Assembly (NCBI RefSeq): GCF_001653235.2 | Contig: NW_019154047.1 | Location: forward strand, 1 to 64,000 | Origin: Pochonia chlamydosporia 170 | Taxonomy: Eukaryota > Ascomycota > Sordariomycetes > Hypocreales > Clavicipitaceae | Reading direction: 5' to 3' | Length of the DNA: 64,000 bases | Shown here: positions 10,230-21,230 of the stretch, piece after piece | Numbering within the stretch: the first letter of the stretch is position 1 | Layout of the letters: the number at the start of each line of letters is the position of its first letter | The notes under the pieces: generated by a model | The model's input: the letters and a program-made list of their open reading frames with translations, nothing else | Told to the model about the DNA's origin: nothing | Databases searched by the model: none | Position numbers and translations under genes: made by a program

Positions 10230-12939
10230 TGAAACTGAAACTGGGGTGAGTTTCAGTTTCATGAAACCGGACGCTGGTATAGTTTCAGTTTCATATGAAC
10301 CAGTTTCGGTTTCATATGAAACTGTATTCTGGTGCGGATTAAAAAAATGACTTGTTTCCAGCAGGTGTATGCCATATCTCCTGGCCACCCGAAGACGTTG
10401 GTATTGTCTGCTTATCTATAGTACCAAGTCCCCAGCTTCGACATCACTGTCCGCCCCCTTGTCCATTTCTAAATCTTCCTGCAGTATCCTTACGGCCGCG
10501 TCTATATCCTTTGCTGCCCTAAACACCCCAGCAAGAAGTGGCCTGTTTTTCCCCTTTGGAATGCTTATCCAGCTCTTGATGCACTCGCATGCCTCTACCA
10601 TATTCGCAGACATACTGCATCTGTCCCACGTGACCTGCCGTCTCGCGCCCGAGAAGATTCGCTCTGCCTCCGTGGACATCGGTGGGATACAGAATACGTC
10701 AATGGCCATGCGGGAGAGGAGGGGGAAGTTCGCTTGCTGGGTCGGTTCAAGCCACCACTGTAAGGCCGTTTGTTGCCCAATTCCGGCCTGTGAGCCCTGT
10801 GAGAAAGCGTCAACGTCCGTCCATCACACGCTGTAAATTTACTTACATGGATGAAACGATCAAATTCATCCTTCACCTCACTCGCTGTGCTGTACACCTT
10901 CCTCCTCCAGCGATCAAACTCATCAAGCTCTTGCCCATTCTCCTGTTGCCTCTCTGGGAGCTGGTAGCTTTTGTACTCCTGCGACCAAATCTGCCTTACA
11001 GCCTTCACTGCATTGCCAACCCAGGCTGGATTTCTCTTCCACTGCTCACTCAGATAGCTCTTTCGGAGTGCTGGGTGGAGGAGAATCCCGGCCACGTACA
11101 CGGGGGCTTGTTCGGTAAGCTGGTAATACTTCTCGAACTTTAGCCAAGCAACATGGAAGCGCGCGTAGAAGCGCGGGTTGCTGAAAGCCCGACTTTGAGT
11201 CTGTGTGAAGTGATGATGGAGGAAATCCATGTGGGACAGAACTTCATCCAGTGTATTCTCTCGGCCTTGGCGTACTGAGATCTGGTGAAATACCTGTAAA
11301 AAGGCATGGATATCTCTGAGTTCGTTCCAATCGTTGTGGTCCAGTGCGTCTTTCTGTATTTTGGCATGATTTTCTTGGATCCAATCCATGAACTTGGCGC
11401 GCCTCTCAATAGCCACGTCAATGAGGCGAAACCATGAGTTCCAACGTGTATCGTTGTCCCTCGGCAAGGCTCTGCCAATCTTAGCCTTGAAGTCGTTGTG
11501 AATGCTGGTAGAACTTCTTGAATATATGCATAAGTTGTGGAGCTTGCCCAAGACACTGAACTCCCGCCACTCCTGGGTAGCTTGTTCTTTCGTCATTCTG
11601 CCTCCTCCTTCTTTATCGGATTGCTTGCACAGCCGCTCATACGCCTTATCAATTCCCTCTTGTTCATCCTCCTGAATCTTCTTTGCCTTGCTCCGAGAGA
11701 GGAAGACTTGCACGATGAGGTTCATGATGTGGCCACTGCAGCGTAGTCGCCTGGCAACCGGATCTAAACCCTCAATGCCTTTTGCAATATCGTCAAGCAT
11801 GGTATCGTTAGCATCGTGATTATCCATCGTAAAGTAGCCAACTTTCTCGCTGAGGCCGTACTCTTCGATAACTTCTAGGAAAACCTTGGCTTGCAACTCC
11901 CCGCTGTGGCTTCCTTTGAACTCGCGTAGCGACAATAACGCTTGAGCGACTTCTCTTGTCTCCGCATCTACAAAATGGGCCACGATTGCCTGGTATGCCG
12001 CCTTCTGTTCCGATGAGGTCCACATGTCAATAGTGAAGTGAACCATGGATGAGAGACAATTACGAAGCTTCCCAACGAGACCTTGTTTGTGTAGAGCAAA
12101 AGTGTTTTCGAGAAGCTTCGGGACCGCTCTGCGGCTGCGTAAGAGGACGTCCCGGGCCATGTAGTTGCAGGAGAGTATAACGGCGTGAAACTCAGGGTAT
12201 TGGATGAACGAGTGGGCAATGTTGCGAACCGCAAGAAGCCTAGCAAGTGCTTCCTCGAATGCAGGAATGTTAATACCATTTACCAGGTACTTTTCTTCGT
12301 CAAGATTTCGATTGGCTTGGCGCTCCTCCTGCCTTCCAAACATATCTGTAATGATGCCATGTTGCTGCTTCTTCAGATCTGACCCTTCTACCCGCTCTAC
12401 AACCCGGATGCCATGAAAGTCCCGTAGGTGCTTGCGGGCTCGGCTCAGGTTGGTTGTTACCGAGTTCGGCTTTTTGGCCGAGTCGCAGTGCTTGCAGTAC
12501 CAAATTTCATGGTATGAGTTATCCCGGGCTTTCTCTCCTCTCTCCTCGTCGGGATCACGCGCCTCGTCCCAAGTCCTTTTGTTCGTGCGGCCCTTAACTT
12601 TAGCGCGCTTGCCAGCTCTGTCAGAGGGAGAGCGATCCAACGTGCGCTTCAAGGGGACTGGTGAATCAGGCGTAGCAGGTGCCAGGAGCTTGTCAGAAGG
12701 CGCCGATAGTAAGGGATTGGGCGAAGCTGATGACATAATTGCGGTTGGCAAGTTATCAACTGCGCCGAAGGCATTTTGTTTGCCAATTTCCTTGTTTATG
12801 TACCTAGATACATGAGACGAATTGGCGACATATGAAACCATATGAAACTGACTGAAACATATGAAACTCGGAGTGTTACAGTTTCATATGAACCCGGGTC
12901 CAGGGGCTGTTTCAGTTTCATATGAAACTGTATGAAACT
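10230..12939 (-). mobile_element. Second hAT-family element nested in the Helitron
   Basis: A 2.7-kb element with its transposase on the minus strand. Both ends are packed with the motif CAGTTTCATATGAAACTG and its halves (10230-10330 and 12830-12939). The flanks are GACACGCTA on the left and ACACGCGT (12940-12947) on the right. The six bases ACACGC match on both sides, so the expected 8-bp hAT duplication is present but decayed at its left inner edge. It is unrelated in sequence to hAT copies A and B. Exact terminal bases are uncertain because the ends are repetitive. Confidence 0.85.
10416..12736 (-). CDS. hAT transposase with one intron
   Basis: The preferred start is the ATG at 12736 (MSSASPN), although an in-frame ATG exists at 12841. 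The protein begins with a Ser/Pro-rich and basic stretch, followed by a BED zinc finger (CKHC, then His pair in RKHLRDFH), a catalytic core with 'GYFTMDNHDANDTM' and 'RRLRCSGHIMNLIVQ', and the C-terminal dimerisation domain 'PLLSRMAIDVFCIPPMS' with 'EAERIFSGARR'. A GT-AG intron at 10846-10797 (alternative acceptor 10788, also in phase) restores the frame between the core and the dimerisation exon; without it the frame reads into nonsense. The total is about 750 residues and no internal stop is seen, so this transposase may be functional even though its ends look worn. Confidence 0.82.
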
Positions 12940-13750
12940 ACACGCGTGGCTATCCAGCACTGCCTGGAAGCTCCTTTCCGGTCGGGTACAGGCAAAGCTA
13001 GATGATCAAGAGGTCGCCAGGTTCGCCAACGCCTTACAAGTATACGCCACTAAAGATAGGGTGAACGAATATAACCACTACCACCTTGATCGCCTCAGCC
13101 GGCCAGTCATTCAAGTCAAGGCTAAGAATGTCGGACTTGGTGCGGCTGCGGCCCCTGACGACAAGGCAGGCAACCTTGCAAAGCAGATCCCTATATGCAT
13201 TGGGGCCCGTCTGATGCTAACGTCTAACCTTTGGCAGCCAGTAGGCCTCTGCAACGGCGCTCGCGGTACAGTCTACGGCATTGGCTGGGCACCTGGGGCT
13301 GATCCTATCCAAGACCCTCCCTGCGTCATCATGATGGAGTTTGACAAATACAGCGGGCCGGTGTTCCTGACCACCCCCGATGGCAGGAAGATTGTTCCGA
13401 TTCTCCCAGTAGACAGGGACTTCCTCATTGGAGCCACTCTTTGCACTCGCACCCAGTTTCCTCTGATCGTATGCTACGCCATTACTGTTCACAAGTCGCA
13501 AAGCATCACTGAAGATGTGATTGTCACAGACCTCTCCTGTAGAGACTTTCAGACTTGTTTGAGCTACGTAGCTGTCTCTCGCGTGAAAACGCTCCAGGGC
13601 CTGATGCTGGATGCGCCTTTTGATCGTAGTCACCTGTTTTACAAGTCTCCACCCGAGGGTATGAAGATGAAGATGAGGGATGAGCGGCATAGGAGACGAC
13701 AGGTTCTACACGGAATCCATATAGGACAGACCACGGCTCTGCGTAACTAG
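12940..13750 (+). pseudogene. Helitron RepHel, helicase C-terminal part
   Basis: This is the second half of the Pif1-like helicase cut off by the nested hAT. It contains the 2B region and the last helicase motifs: 'LMLTSNLWQPVGLCNGARGTVYG', here split for recognition into GARLML and NGARGTV, then 'YAITVHKSQS' (motif V) and 'LSYVAVSRVKTL' (motif VI). It ends at TAG 13750, about 70 bp before the terminal hairpin. It has no promoter of its own that I can see. Confidence 0.88.
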
Positions 13751-13817
13751 ATAACTACCTAATGTAATGGCTTAATAGTTGCTTGGCCCAAGGACTCCCA
13801 GCCTTCGGATGATCATA

Positions 13818-13850
13818 CCCCTTGCACCCACAGCTCTAACGTGCAAGGGG
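13818..13850 (+). other. Perfect 10-bp hairpin near Helitron 3' end
   Basis: CCCCTTGCAC (13818-13827) and GTGCAAGGGG (13841-13850) are perfect inverted repeats around a 13-base loop. Helitrons carry such a hairpin about 10 bases from their 3' end as the replication terminator. Position and spacing fit that role. Confidence 0.75.
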
Positions 13851-13858
13851 TGGCGTAG

Positions 13859-14417
13859 TATTTTAGAAACAAGTTCAATCATAACACACTCGCTATGCTG
13901 TTCCACTCGCTATGCACATAAGGTTACGTTATAGAGAGTTTACAGGCCTAGTATAGAATATTTATTACCAGCATGCTCTTGCTAGATGATACGATAGAAG
14001 GGCATGCAGACATAGCCTGACTATTTGGGGATTTGATAGAAAAGTGAGTTTACTGCGGTCACTATAAAAAGCTACCACGGTAATTATGATGACACTATTC
14101 GTAATAAACTTCTTACCTGCAGGGAGGCGCTGTTGAGCATTATTCATCGGACAGGGCCGACTTTCATGCAGTACGATCAGGCAGGACCAGCCACTTACCA
14201 TCTGAAGACATATTAGACTGTGTACATATAAAAAGTTTGAGAAACAATCAAGTTCTTAGCTCCTTTGACTGCTTGTTTTACCGTCTATAAAGCCTCCTAA
14301 TCATCCAGAGTCCAATCCACAGTCGTTGTAGTAAATTTAAGACTTTGGCGCAAAGAATCCAATTTAGGAACTCCTTTATATTAAACAAATACTCAGCGAG
14401 CCCTAGTATATTCCAAA
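13859..14417. other. Gene-free spacer
   Basis: AT-rich sequence between the Helitron end and the first small secreted-protein gene. I see no convincing coding frame or RNA gene. The last ~100 bases presumably hold the promoter of the gene starting at 14418. Confidence 0.6.
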
Positions 14418-14868
14418 ATGAAGTTTAACCTCCCCATTATCGTCAGCCTTGTCGCGGCCAGTCCAGGGCTTTCCACGCCTGTAGAGGAGAGACGGCCGAT
14501 GACGATTAAGCTTGTACTCTACAGAGATTCAAACGGTTCAGGGGCTCGCATGCCAATTGAACTCCAGCCGGGGGTTTGCAGTCGTGAGACTCCAAGTCAG
14601 CTCTCTATTTCCGTGCCCCTTATTAACCTCGCTAATAGGCCCCATCGCTGGGGGGTTTGCATCTTTCCTCAACCCACAAGGCAGACGGTGCGAGGCCTAT
14701 TAGTAGGTTACTCCAAGCGTTTAACTATGTTAATACATCTTAACGAATTGACCAAATCGCAGTGGAAATACCTGCAGTGGCGGCGCGATCGGATCCACCC
14801 AGGAGGGTCAGCACACGGTTTGCTCCTTTGGTTTTGTCAGCCCTGCCCATAGTATTAAGTGTTGGTAG
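14418..14868 (+). CDS. Small secreted cysteine-containing protein (paralogue 1)
   Basis: A three-exon model: 14418-14583, 14639-14702 and 14763-14868, with introns of 55 and 60 nt that have GTGAGA/GTAGGT donors, TTAAC or TGAC-type branch regions and TAG/CAG acceptors. The total is 336 nt, coding 111 residues ending at TAG. The N-terminus has a signal peptide (MKFNLPIIVSLVAASPG), so the product is probably secreted. The mature part has five cysteines, with the pattern 'RRCEAYYGNTCSGG' followed later by 'TVCSF' and a final 'KCW'. That C.xY...C.G pattern resembles small beta/gamma-crystallin-like fungal secreted proteins; this is an inference from pattern only. The paralogue at 20103 has the same architecture. 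Function is unknown; an effector-like or antimicrobial role is possible but unsupported. Confidence 0.65.
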
Positions 14869-17404
14869 ACATGTGTGAGCACGTAGCACATCGAATTCAC
14901 TGGTTACGCTATGGACGCGATACCAGACACAGAATCGCCGGTCCTTATCCCTCAACGGGAGCAGCTGACGGAGCTAAAAGGGGCAGCTGGCATATTCAAG
15001 TATTTCGTTTCTTTTGCTTCTAATAGTGTGTTTTCCTTCAAATGGCTTAATTCTGCTATAAAAGACGCTCTTTCCATCACTTAAGATAGTCAATACAATC
15101 ATTCAATTCTCTCTCTCAATGACTGGTATCCATAGTTATGCGCCGATATTATCACATAGAATGGCTGTCGGGAACAAAGTCAAGCTAAGCGGATCATAGT
15201 ACTGTAGGTTTCTGCGGCGAACATGCGGTAGATTTAACGTTAAAACTCAAGATACTGTAACTGTCAGGGTACGTAATTGTATGCTTGTTACTAATACAAC
15301 AGATCTTGAAAATACGATCAATTGCAAAAGCTGACCAAAATAGCTTTTAATGCGCAATCAGATGCGTCAGGATTATCGTTTGCTAGAAACCCGAGTTAAG
15401 CCAAATAACGCAACAGCATATTGGGTCTGATTGAGGTTGAGCATCTGATACTCTTAGTAGCTTTTGTGTTTCGTAATTACCGGCTCCCCTCTCACACTGA
15501 CTTTGGCAAATGCCATGCATCTCATAGAAGTTGTAACGGGCTGGGCCGTTGAGGTGCATTCGGCTGATGCCGATGCTAATAACGCCACCAAATGAAGGTC
15601 TCACATTCAACCCCTAAGCGTAGAAGTATGTAACTAGCCAGCCAGCTCTCGAAAAGAGCTTTCAGTTCTTCTTCTCTTCAATGCAATCAATTTGTCGGCT
15701 TCCAAGCACGCTTCTGGCTGAATAAGCCCCGTGCCCCTTACAGAAGCTCGTCAGATGCTGCGGCTACACAGGTGCTACAATTCTCCATCTGCTGTGTGGA
15801 GAAATGTAGGGCGAAAGTCTGCAAGCACATCAGAAAGCATTAACTCAGAGATCACAGTTCACAGGAAAAAACGAGGTGCTCATGGAACTGGTTCGTGGCC
15901 CGTGATAACGGACACTTTGCACCTTTCCGTAAGCATCTGTACTAACACGTAGATGAGCATTCAAGATTTGGTTACATTTTTACCTGAAACTATTTTGACA
16001 ATCATCATATTCCGCTATTCTGCGCCAGATCTCTCTTTATCAACCCAATGGTGACACATACCTAGCTTCGGCACCCACGACCGCACGAAGATCCCAAGCG
16101 GCAGAGTCGAATGCGCAAATTCCACCAAATTGCGGTCTCCTGCAGCCATAAAGCTAGAGATAATTTAACCGTGCGGCATTTAAAGACCGGCAGCTCTCGA
16201 GACAGCAATAAGCTGCAACAGATGGCAGTCGCTGAATTAAGACACGTCACGGGAAGGCTTTTGCATTGATACTCATGCAACTGTAAATATAGAGATATGT
16301 TCTGCTAAGATATTTCTACTTGTCAATTATTGCCGGAATATATATTTAGAGCAAGGCTTCTTCTCTGGAAATAGCAGCAGGAGAAGTTTCCCCGATGCTA
16401 CGCAGATGTGGAAACTTTAATTAAGCCTTTCAACTCGATATGCGAACAACGTGCCGACGTCAATGGACTTTTACAGGTACAGGCAACTAGTACCGTGTAG
16501 CAGTCAGCAGGACGAGGGATATATCGTCAGCTCCAAATGCCGTGATAGTGACGCCTAAGGAAGCCTTGCATGTGGCAACTAATGTGCATAGATTGTCAAA
16601 TAACCCACTAGGCGACATCGCAGCGCACGGGCTGATTGTAAATCACTGCATTAGATTCAACACGACATCTAACGCCCTTTGATGGGAATGAGGAGATAAT
16701 GCATTTAAGCATGAGTCCAGCAAAGCAGCGAAATGTTGGACCTCCTTTGAGCTTTAGCTTTGTTGGAGTAGTAGTCCAACTACCTGAATACCGCAATGAA
16801 CGACGAAAAAGATGGAGAGCTGCCATGTGAATTTATTACAATATAACAAGAGCTTAAAGCGTAGTTTAATCAATAGGTAAGTATCGAAAGACTAGAATTA
16901 GATTCATACATTGCAGTGTGCGCTGTATGACAAACGTAGAGCTTAAAAACACACCAAGTTTACGTTGCATAGTTATGCGGTTAAGCTTCCGGAGATTCAT
17001 TCCGAGCTTAATTACAGTATAACTACCCGGACAACCAGGATATATTTGATGCGCATTATGTATAGTGAGGCCACAAAGGATCCTAATGGCCAAATTTTAT
17101 ACGAGGTGCCACACCACCTGAGCATGCAACCCGATGCTTACATTTATGCGCTGTTGCAATAGACATGCAAATTTGTAAGGAGTATTGTTTCCAGTGTTAC
17201 ATGTTTGTAACCATGGCTTCACCTTACCAAGGAGCTCTTTGGATGAGGCAAGCCGTTTTGCTACTATGAGCTACTTGTAAATAGCAGAGTACTTAGGACT
17301 AAAGTAGCGACTGTTAGACCTGTTGTGCGCCATATAATGGCCGATATCTGGAGAATTCGGATTTGATTCCTAGAATACCCCTTTCTAAGTACCACAATGG
17401 ACTA
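14869..17404. other. Long gene-free stretch with dispersed repeats
   Basis: No convincing gene. 14902-14930 matches the region after the second secreted-protein gene (20815-20843). About 15565-15745 matches 29510-29700 inside hAT copy B. The rest is AT-rich with only short, unconvincing frames and looks like decayed intergenic or repeat DNA. Confidence 0.6.
15565..15745 (+). repeat. Dispersed repeat, copy 1
   Basis: The stretch GATGCTAATAACGCCACCAA and the following ~170 bases match, with substitutions and gaps, the segment at about 29510-29700 (ATGCTGATAACGCCACCAAA). Both include AAGGTCTCACA/GGGTCTCACA, the CCCCT(A/G)AGC block, and later GTG(C/T)CCCCTTAC. The nature of the repeat is unknown. 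Confidence 0.65.
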
Positions 17405-19617
17405 CCATCCGCCACCACCCTTTCGACACCACCCCCTTTCGGTAAGCGGAAAAAAAAATCCACCATACAAACTCAACGATTTCAATTACACAGAACTTCA
17501 CCAAAATAAAAGTCATTTGTAAACAGCTGGCTTGATCCAATTTAGAATTGATGGGTATGTTAATTTTTAGGCCTTTTGGGCAGGCTTCCCGATCGTGTGA
17601 TACGCTGGGGCAGTATGGTTTCCTCTCTGACTACGATAACCGAGCCGGCCGCCGACTCTGACCCCGACTCTCCCGAAGGGCCATAGTTCACCACAGCATG
17701 CTTCTTTTCGCTCTCCTTTTCTGTAATGGCCTCTCCAGAGGCTAGAGCCTCGCCTAGAGTCATGAATACTTTATTGGGATTCGGAATAGACCTCCTCTTC
17801 TTGCCTCTCTTGAGGCGAACCAGTTCCTCCTCCAGGCCAGCAATTCTCATGGCATGTGCTATTAACGTCTGTTGTTGACTCTCAAAGCCTTTGGCTATCA
17901 CATTATACCGTCTCCGCGTCTTTGGTGTTTTGTTTAGCCCAAGGTCCCGAATCTGGCGGCTGGTTTTTGGTGTATCATCCGAGCCAAAATAAGGCGCTGG
18001 CTCCGGAGTCCTCTTCGGGCTGTCATTCTGCCTATCCTCTTGGATTTCTGGGTGCCTTAGGGCTTTGGCTCGTGAAATTGGCCAATTACCAGCAACTCTC
18101 CAGCCGGAGAGTATATTCTTCTTGGTCATTCCCACTTCACGAGCTTTGGCGTAGGCCCTGATGAAATTGACCTTGTCCATCGGAGCAGAATCGGTCAGGG
18201 AAGTGAGTTTTTCCAATTCTCGTCGATATGCGGCCTTGGAGGCGTTGAATACTCCATTATCTAATGGCTGCAGGCCGTGAGAGCAGTGCGCTGGAAGGTA
18301 ACAACAGAAAATGTTGTTCAAAAAGTACGTAGCCATCCACTCGTCCTCGGCTCGGTTCGCAGCGCCCGTTTGCCGGAGTAGGCAAGGAAAATACCGTCGC
18401 ATGGCTCCCGTGTCCATCCAAAATGATTAATCTGGCATCAGACTCGTCGGTAGGCTTGGTCTGAGGCAAATAGACTCTTTTGAGCCTTTCAACGGCGATG
18501 TGATCATCTGTCCACCCATTCGGCGAAGTTATGTAATGCCAGTCGGCTATCTTCTTGAATTCATTAACGAACCACTGTTTTTGGAGTTCCTTGCCCTTGA
18601 ATATTATGCCAGGAGTCAAGGCACGGCCATCAGCAGTGATAGCTTCAATAAATGAAGTCCAATTTCGGGTTTGTGATCCCTTGAGCAGAGCCTTCCGCTT
18701 CGGGTCCGCGCTTCCCACCACCAGGCTATCCAGCCCTAAGAGAGACTCTCTAGTTAGTCGAACTTCAAAAGTATAGAGAGTAGAGAAACGGAGGCTTGCC
18801 GAAACCGATCATGGTACCTCCTTCGTCAACATTTACAGTGTTCTCAGGCCGAATCCAACCATACTGGCCCTCCCGAATATCGAAGTACCAATGAACCGCC
18901 TTAGGCGTAAATGAGTCGAACCGATTGGCTTCCTGACGTCTACCGATCTTAGTCCTGAGGTCCCGACGGCGCTCAATAAATCTGGCTACCCAGTTGCGAC
19001 CTAATTCGGGTTGTTCGCCTTGCTGTCCTAGCAACCCCATGACGCAAGCGCGAATCTGATTGTGGGACGGAACATACCCCAGAGACACCTGACGAAGGAT
19101 CCCGAAAGTTAACTTGTCTTCTTGATCCTTAGAAAATCGTTGACCAGGCTGAATTTGCTCTTTACAGCTGTCTGGCCGTTAAGTCTGTCGATTAGAGTGG
19201 TTCGAGGCACCCCCCATCGCTGAGCCGCTTGGGAGGGCGAAAAGCCGTTATCGGTGATATCTAAAATAGCCTCAGCCATGTCGTCTTCTGTATATTTCCG
19301 ACGAGGCCGCGATGAGGGCATTTTAATGCTGTTGTGGGAGTATGGTAGGAGAAATGTTGGGAAAGAGCGGTGAGGGAAATGGTCGTTTCATTGGCGATAT
19401 TTCCCTGCACCGTCACACACATATCACGTGACCGGCTCAACTGCAAAAAACTGAAAATTAACATTTCAATCAATTTTATTTTTAACAGAAGCTACTGTTT
19501 ACAAATGACTTTTATTTTGGTGAAGTTGTGTGTAATTGAAATCGTTGAGTTTGTATGGTGGTTTTTTTTTTTCGCCTACCGAAAGGGGGGTGGTGTCGAA
19601 AGGGTGGTGGCGGATGG
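17405..19617 (-). mobile_element. Fot1/Pogo-type Tc1-mariner transposon
   Basis: A 2213-bp element bounded by TA dinucleotides (17403-17404 and 19618-19619). Its inverted repeats are long, about 120 bp (17405-17524 and 19497-19617), and match at nearly all positions, beginning CCATCCGCCACCACCC. The transposase is on the minus strand. Fot1, Pot2 and related fungal Pogo elements have the same size and TA targets, though usually shorter inverted repeats. Confidence 0.93.
17560..19321 (-). pseudogene. Fot1/Pogo transposase with probable introns and one frameshift
   Basis: Cut-and-paste transposase. From the N-terminus: a pipsqueak-type helix-turn-helix (19321-19109; 'GFSPSQAAQRWGVPRTTLIDR'-like block), a CENP-B-type DNA-binding domain (19088-18900; 'LGRNWVARFIERR'), and the DDE_1 core with its aspartates in 'VNVDEGG', 'LILDGHGSH'-type segment and 'LQPLDNGVF'. 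The C-terminal part is basic and Ser/Thr-rich. A clean GT-AG intron at 18394-18346 joins the 'GHGSH' exon to 'DEWMATYF'. A second intron probably lies around 18805-18735, with an ACTAAC branch site. The break near 19145 has no plausible intron and looks like a 1-nt loss. The copy is otherwise well preserved. Confidence 0.85.
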
Positions 19618-19619
19618 TA

Positions 19620-20102
19620 AGTCGGCTAACGTGATCCTCGTTTCTCCAGCGGGCTTTGTACTGTAGAGGCCTCTTGCGGTACTTATCTTGATCCGGCATG
19701 TCCAATTATTCGTAGAGCGTAGCATTAAGTTATTACAATCCTATGACAACATGTTTTGCGGTTTGTCGATGGCGATTGATCGTTGGCGTTTTGGCCGCAT
19801 AGAACCCGATTACAAACGGCCGTAAGGCTGTACAATGTGGCAGGAAATGCCAAGTAGCTGAACTCTATAGAGTTATATTAAACCTAAAATACTGCAGGAA
19901 ATACTTGTTGCAAGGCTCTAATGAGGCTCTGTCAGGAGAACAACAGCTTACGAAGCGGTATACAAAGGGGCCTAGTTCTCTCGAGGTGGATGTCAACATT
20001 TCTTGCCAACCCATAGCTTATTACTCAAGGTACTCGTCCATCTTTTAAAGCACACAAACGACACTAGAAAACTTCTCACTTTAAACTACTTATACCACAG
20101 CT
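19620..20102. other. Gene-free spacer
   Basis: AT-rich DNA between the Fot1-like element and the second secreted-protein gene; nothing recognisable. The bases just upstream of 20103 include a short purine-pyrimidine leader suitable for a fungal promoter/5' UTR. Confidence 0.55.
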
Positions 20103-20642
20103 ATGCGTTTCGCTGCCCTTGCTACCCTTGCCTTTGCCGCTCTCGGTGGTGCCACCGCAGCTCCGGAGGAGCATCAAGAAGAGGCTAGGGCCCCATTTTC
20201 GGTATGGTTTCCAATTTATCACAGTGCTTTTAAACTTCAATGCTTAAATTTTAAATGTAGGCTATTGTCTGTTCTCAGACAAACTTCAATGGAAACTGTC
20301 AAACCATTCCTGACAAAGACTTACCATGCTGCGTCAACATCCGTCCCGGAATGTGAGTCTGCAAATATATTCCCAGACCAGCCCTTTTACACGTGTGTAA
20401 TGCTAACAATCACAAAGCCGCGAGAATGTTCGATCCGTTCGAGTTGACAGTCCCCAGGAATACTGCATCCTTTACGAGTATGTAACCTGTGCTTGTCCGT
20501 TCGCTGACCCCTTTCAAGGCAGAGCACTAATGATGCCGCTGCAAGTCGCCCGAACTGCCGGGGTCCTTTCCGTAGAATCAACACCTCCGTAAACAACCTG
20601 AACCCCAGGTCGTGGAGCTCTATCATATGCTTCCGTCCTTAA
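20103..20642 (+). CDS. Small secreted cysteine-containing protein (paralogue 2)
   Basis: A four-exon model: 20103-20201, 20261-20352, 20418-20477 and 20519-20642. The three introns (59, 65 and 41 nt) have GTATGG, GTGAGT and GTATGT donors, and GCTAAC/GCTGAC branch sites in the second and third. The exons sum to 375 nt, 124 residues ending in TAA. The signal peptide is clear (MRFAALATLAFAALGGATA). The mature part has cysteines in 'IVCSQTNFNGNCQ', 'LPCCVNI', 'EYCILYE', 'PNCRGPF' and 'IICFRP'. The C.LY ... C.G ... C ending matches the gene at 14418, and both have similar downstream DNA. The pattern recalls beta/gamma-crystallin-like small secreted fungal proteins. No function can be assigned from sequence alone. 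Confidence 0.68.
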
Positions 20643-21230
20643 AAAGGCCACAGGCGGCAAGACGCATGTTGCAAAGTTGGCGAGCTAGGGTACAGAACTT
20701 TTTCCGTTGCCTTTTTATACGGCAACTAGCATGATCTAATGCCAACTTCTGAGGTTTATGTGGCGGATAAGCTGTGATGGTCAAATTTTAATATTGCGTA
20801 GCAACAATGCCGCAGGTTACTCTATAGACACGATACCGGACACGGCGGCCCGACAGACACCAGTTGTTATATTGGAAATCTATCGCGGACGAAGTTACCT
20901 AAGCGGATCATGGTCGGCCTTCGGTTGAGAATATGCTCCAGAATTGTGGCTTAGGTCTCCCCTTTCACTTCTAGTCTCTCCCTAATGATAGTTAATACTT
21001 TATTTAATACATCATATATGGTGAAATGCTGAGCTCGATATGGTGATGTGATTTGACGCAATATCACTAAAATACTTCGAACACCCGTTAAGTTGCCACG
21101 GCAAGGGACGTAACGGCTGTGGGGGAATCATGTGACCTTCCAGTTTAATGAATGTCTCACTTTATTGTGTAAATAGCTTCAGTCAGAGTTCTCCTTAAGA
21201 GTTCTCTTTTCCTCCTTGTGAACAATGGCT
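20643..21230. other. Spacer with paralogous 3' flank
   Basis: No gene seen. 20815-20843 (GGTTACTCTATAGACACGAT onward) matches 14902-14930 behind the first secreted-protein gene, and AAGCGGATCAT occurs in both flanks (about 15188 and 20902), indicating that gene plus flank were duplicated together. Confidence 0.6.

Larger units (their letters stand above)
5121..13858 (+). mobile_element. Helitron, interrupted by a nested hAT element
   Basis: The element encodes a RepHel protein and carries candidate termini: 5' TCTACTATTG at 5121, resembling the TC-starting ends of Helitrons, and near the 3' end a perfect 10-bp hairpin (13818-13850) followed after 4 bases by GTAG. The flanks show no target duplication, as expected for rolling-circle elements. 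The 2.7-kb hAT at 10230-12939 splits the helicase. Without the insertion the Helitron would be about 6 kb. The exact 3' end is inferred from the hairpin; the last four bases are GTAG and not the canonical CTRR, so either the family is non-canonical or the end lies a few bases away. Confidence 0.8.
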
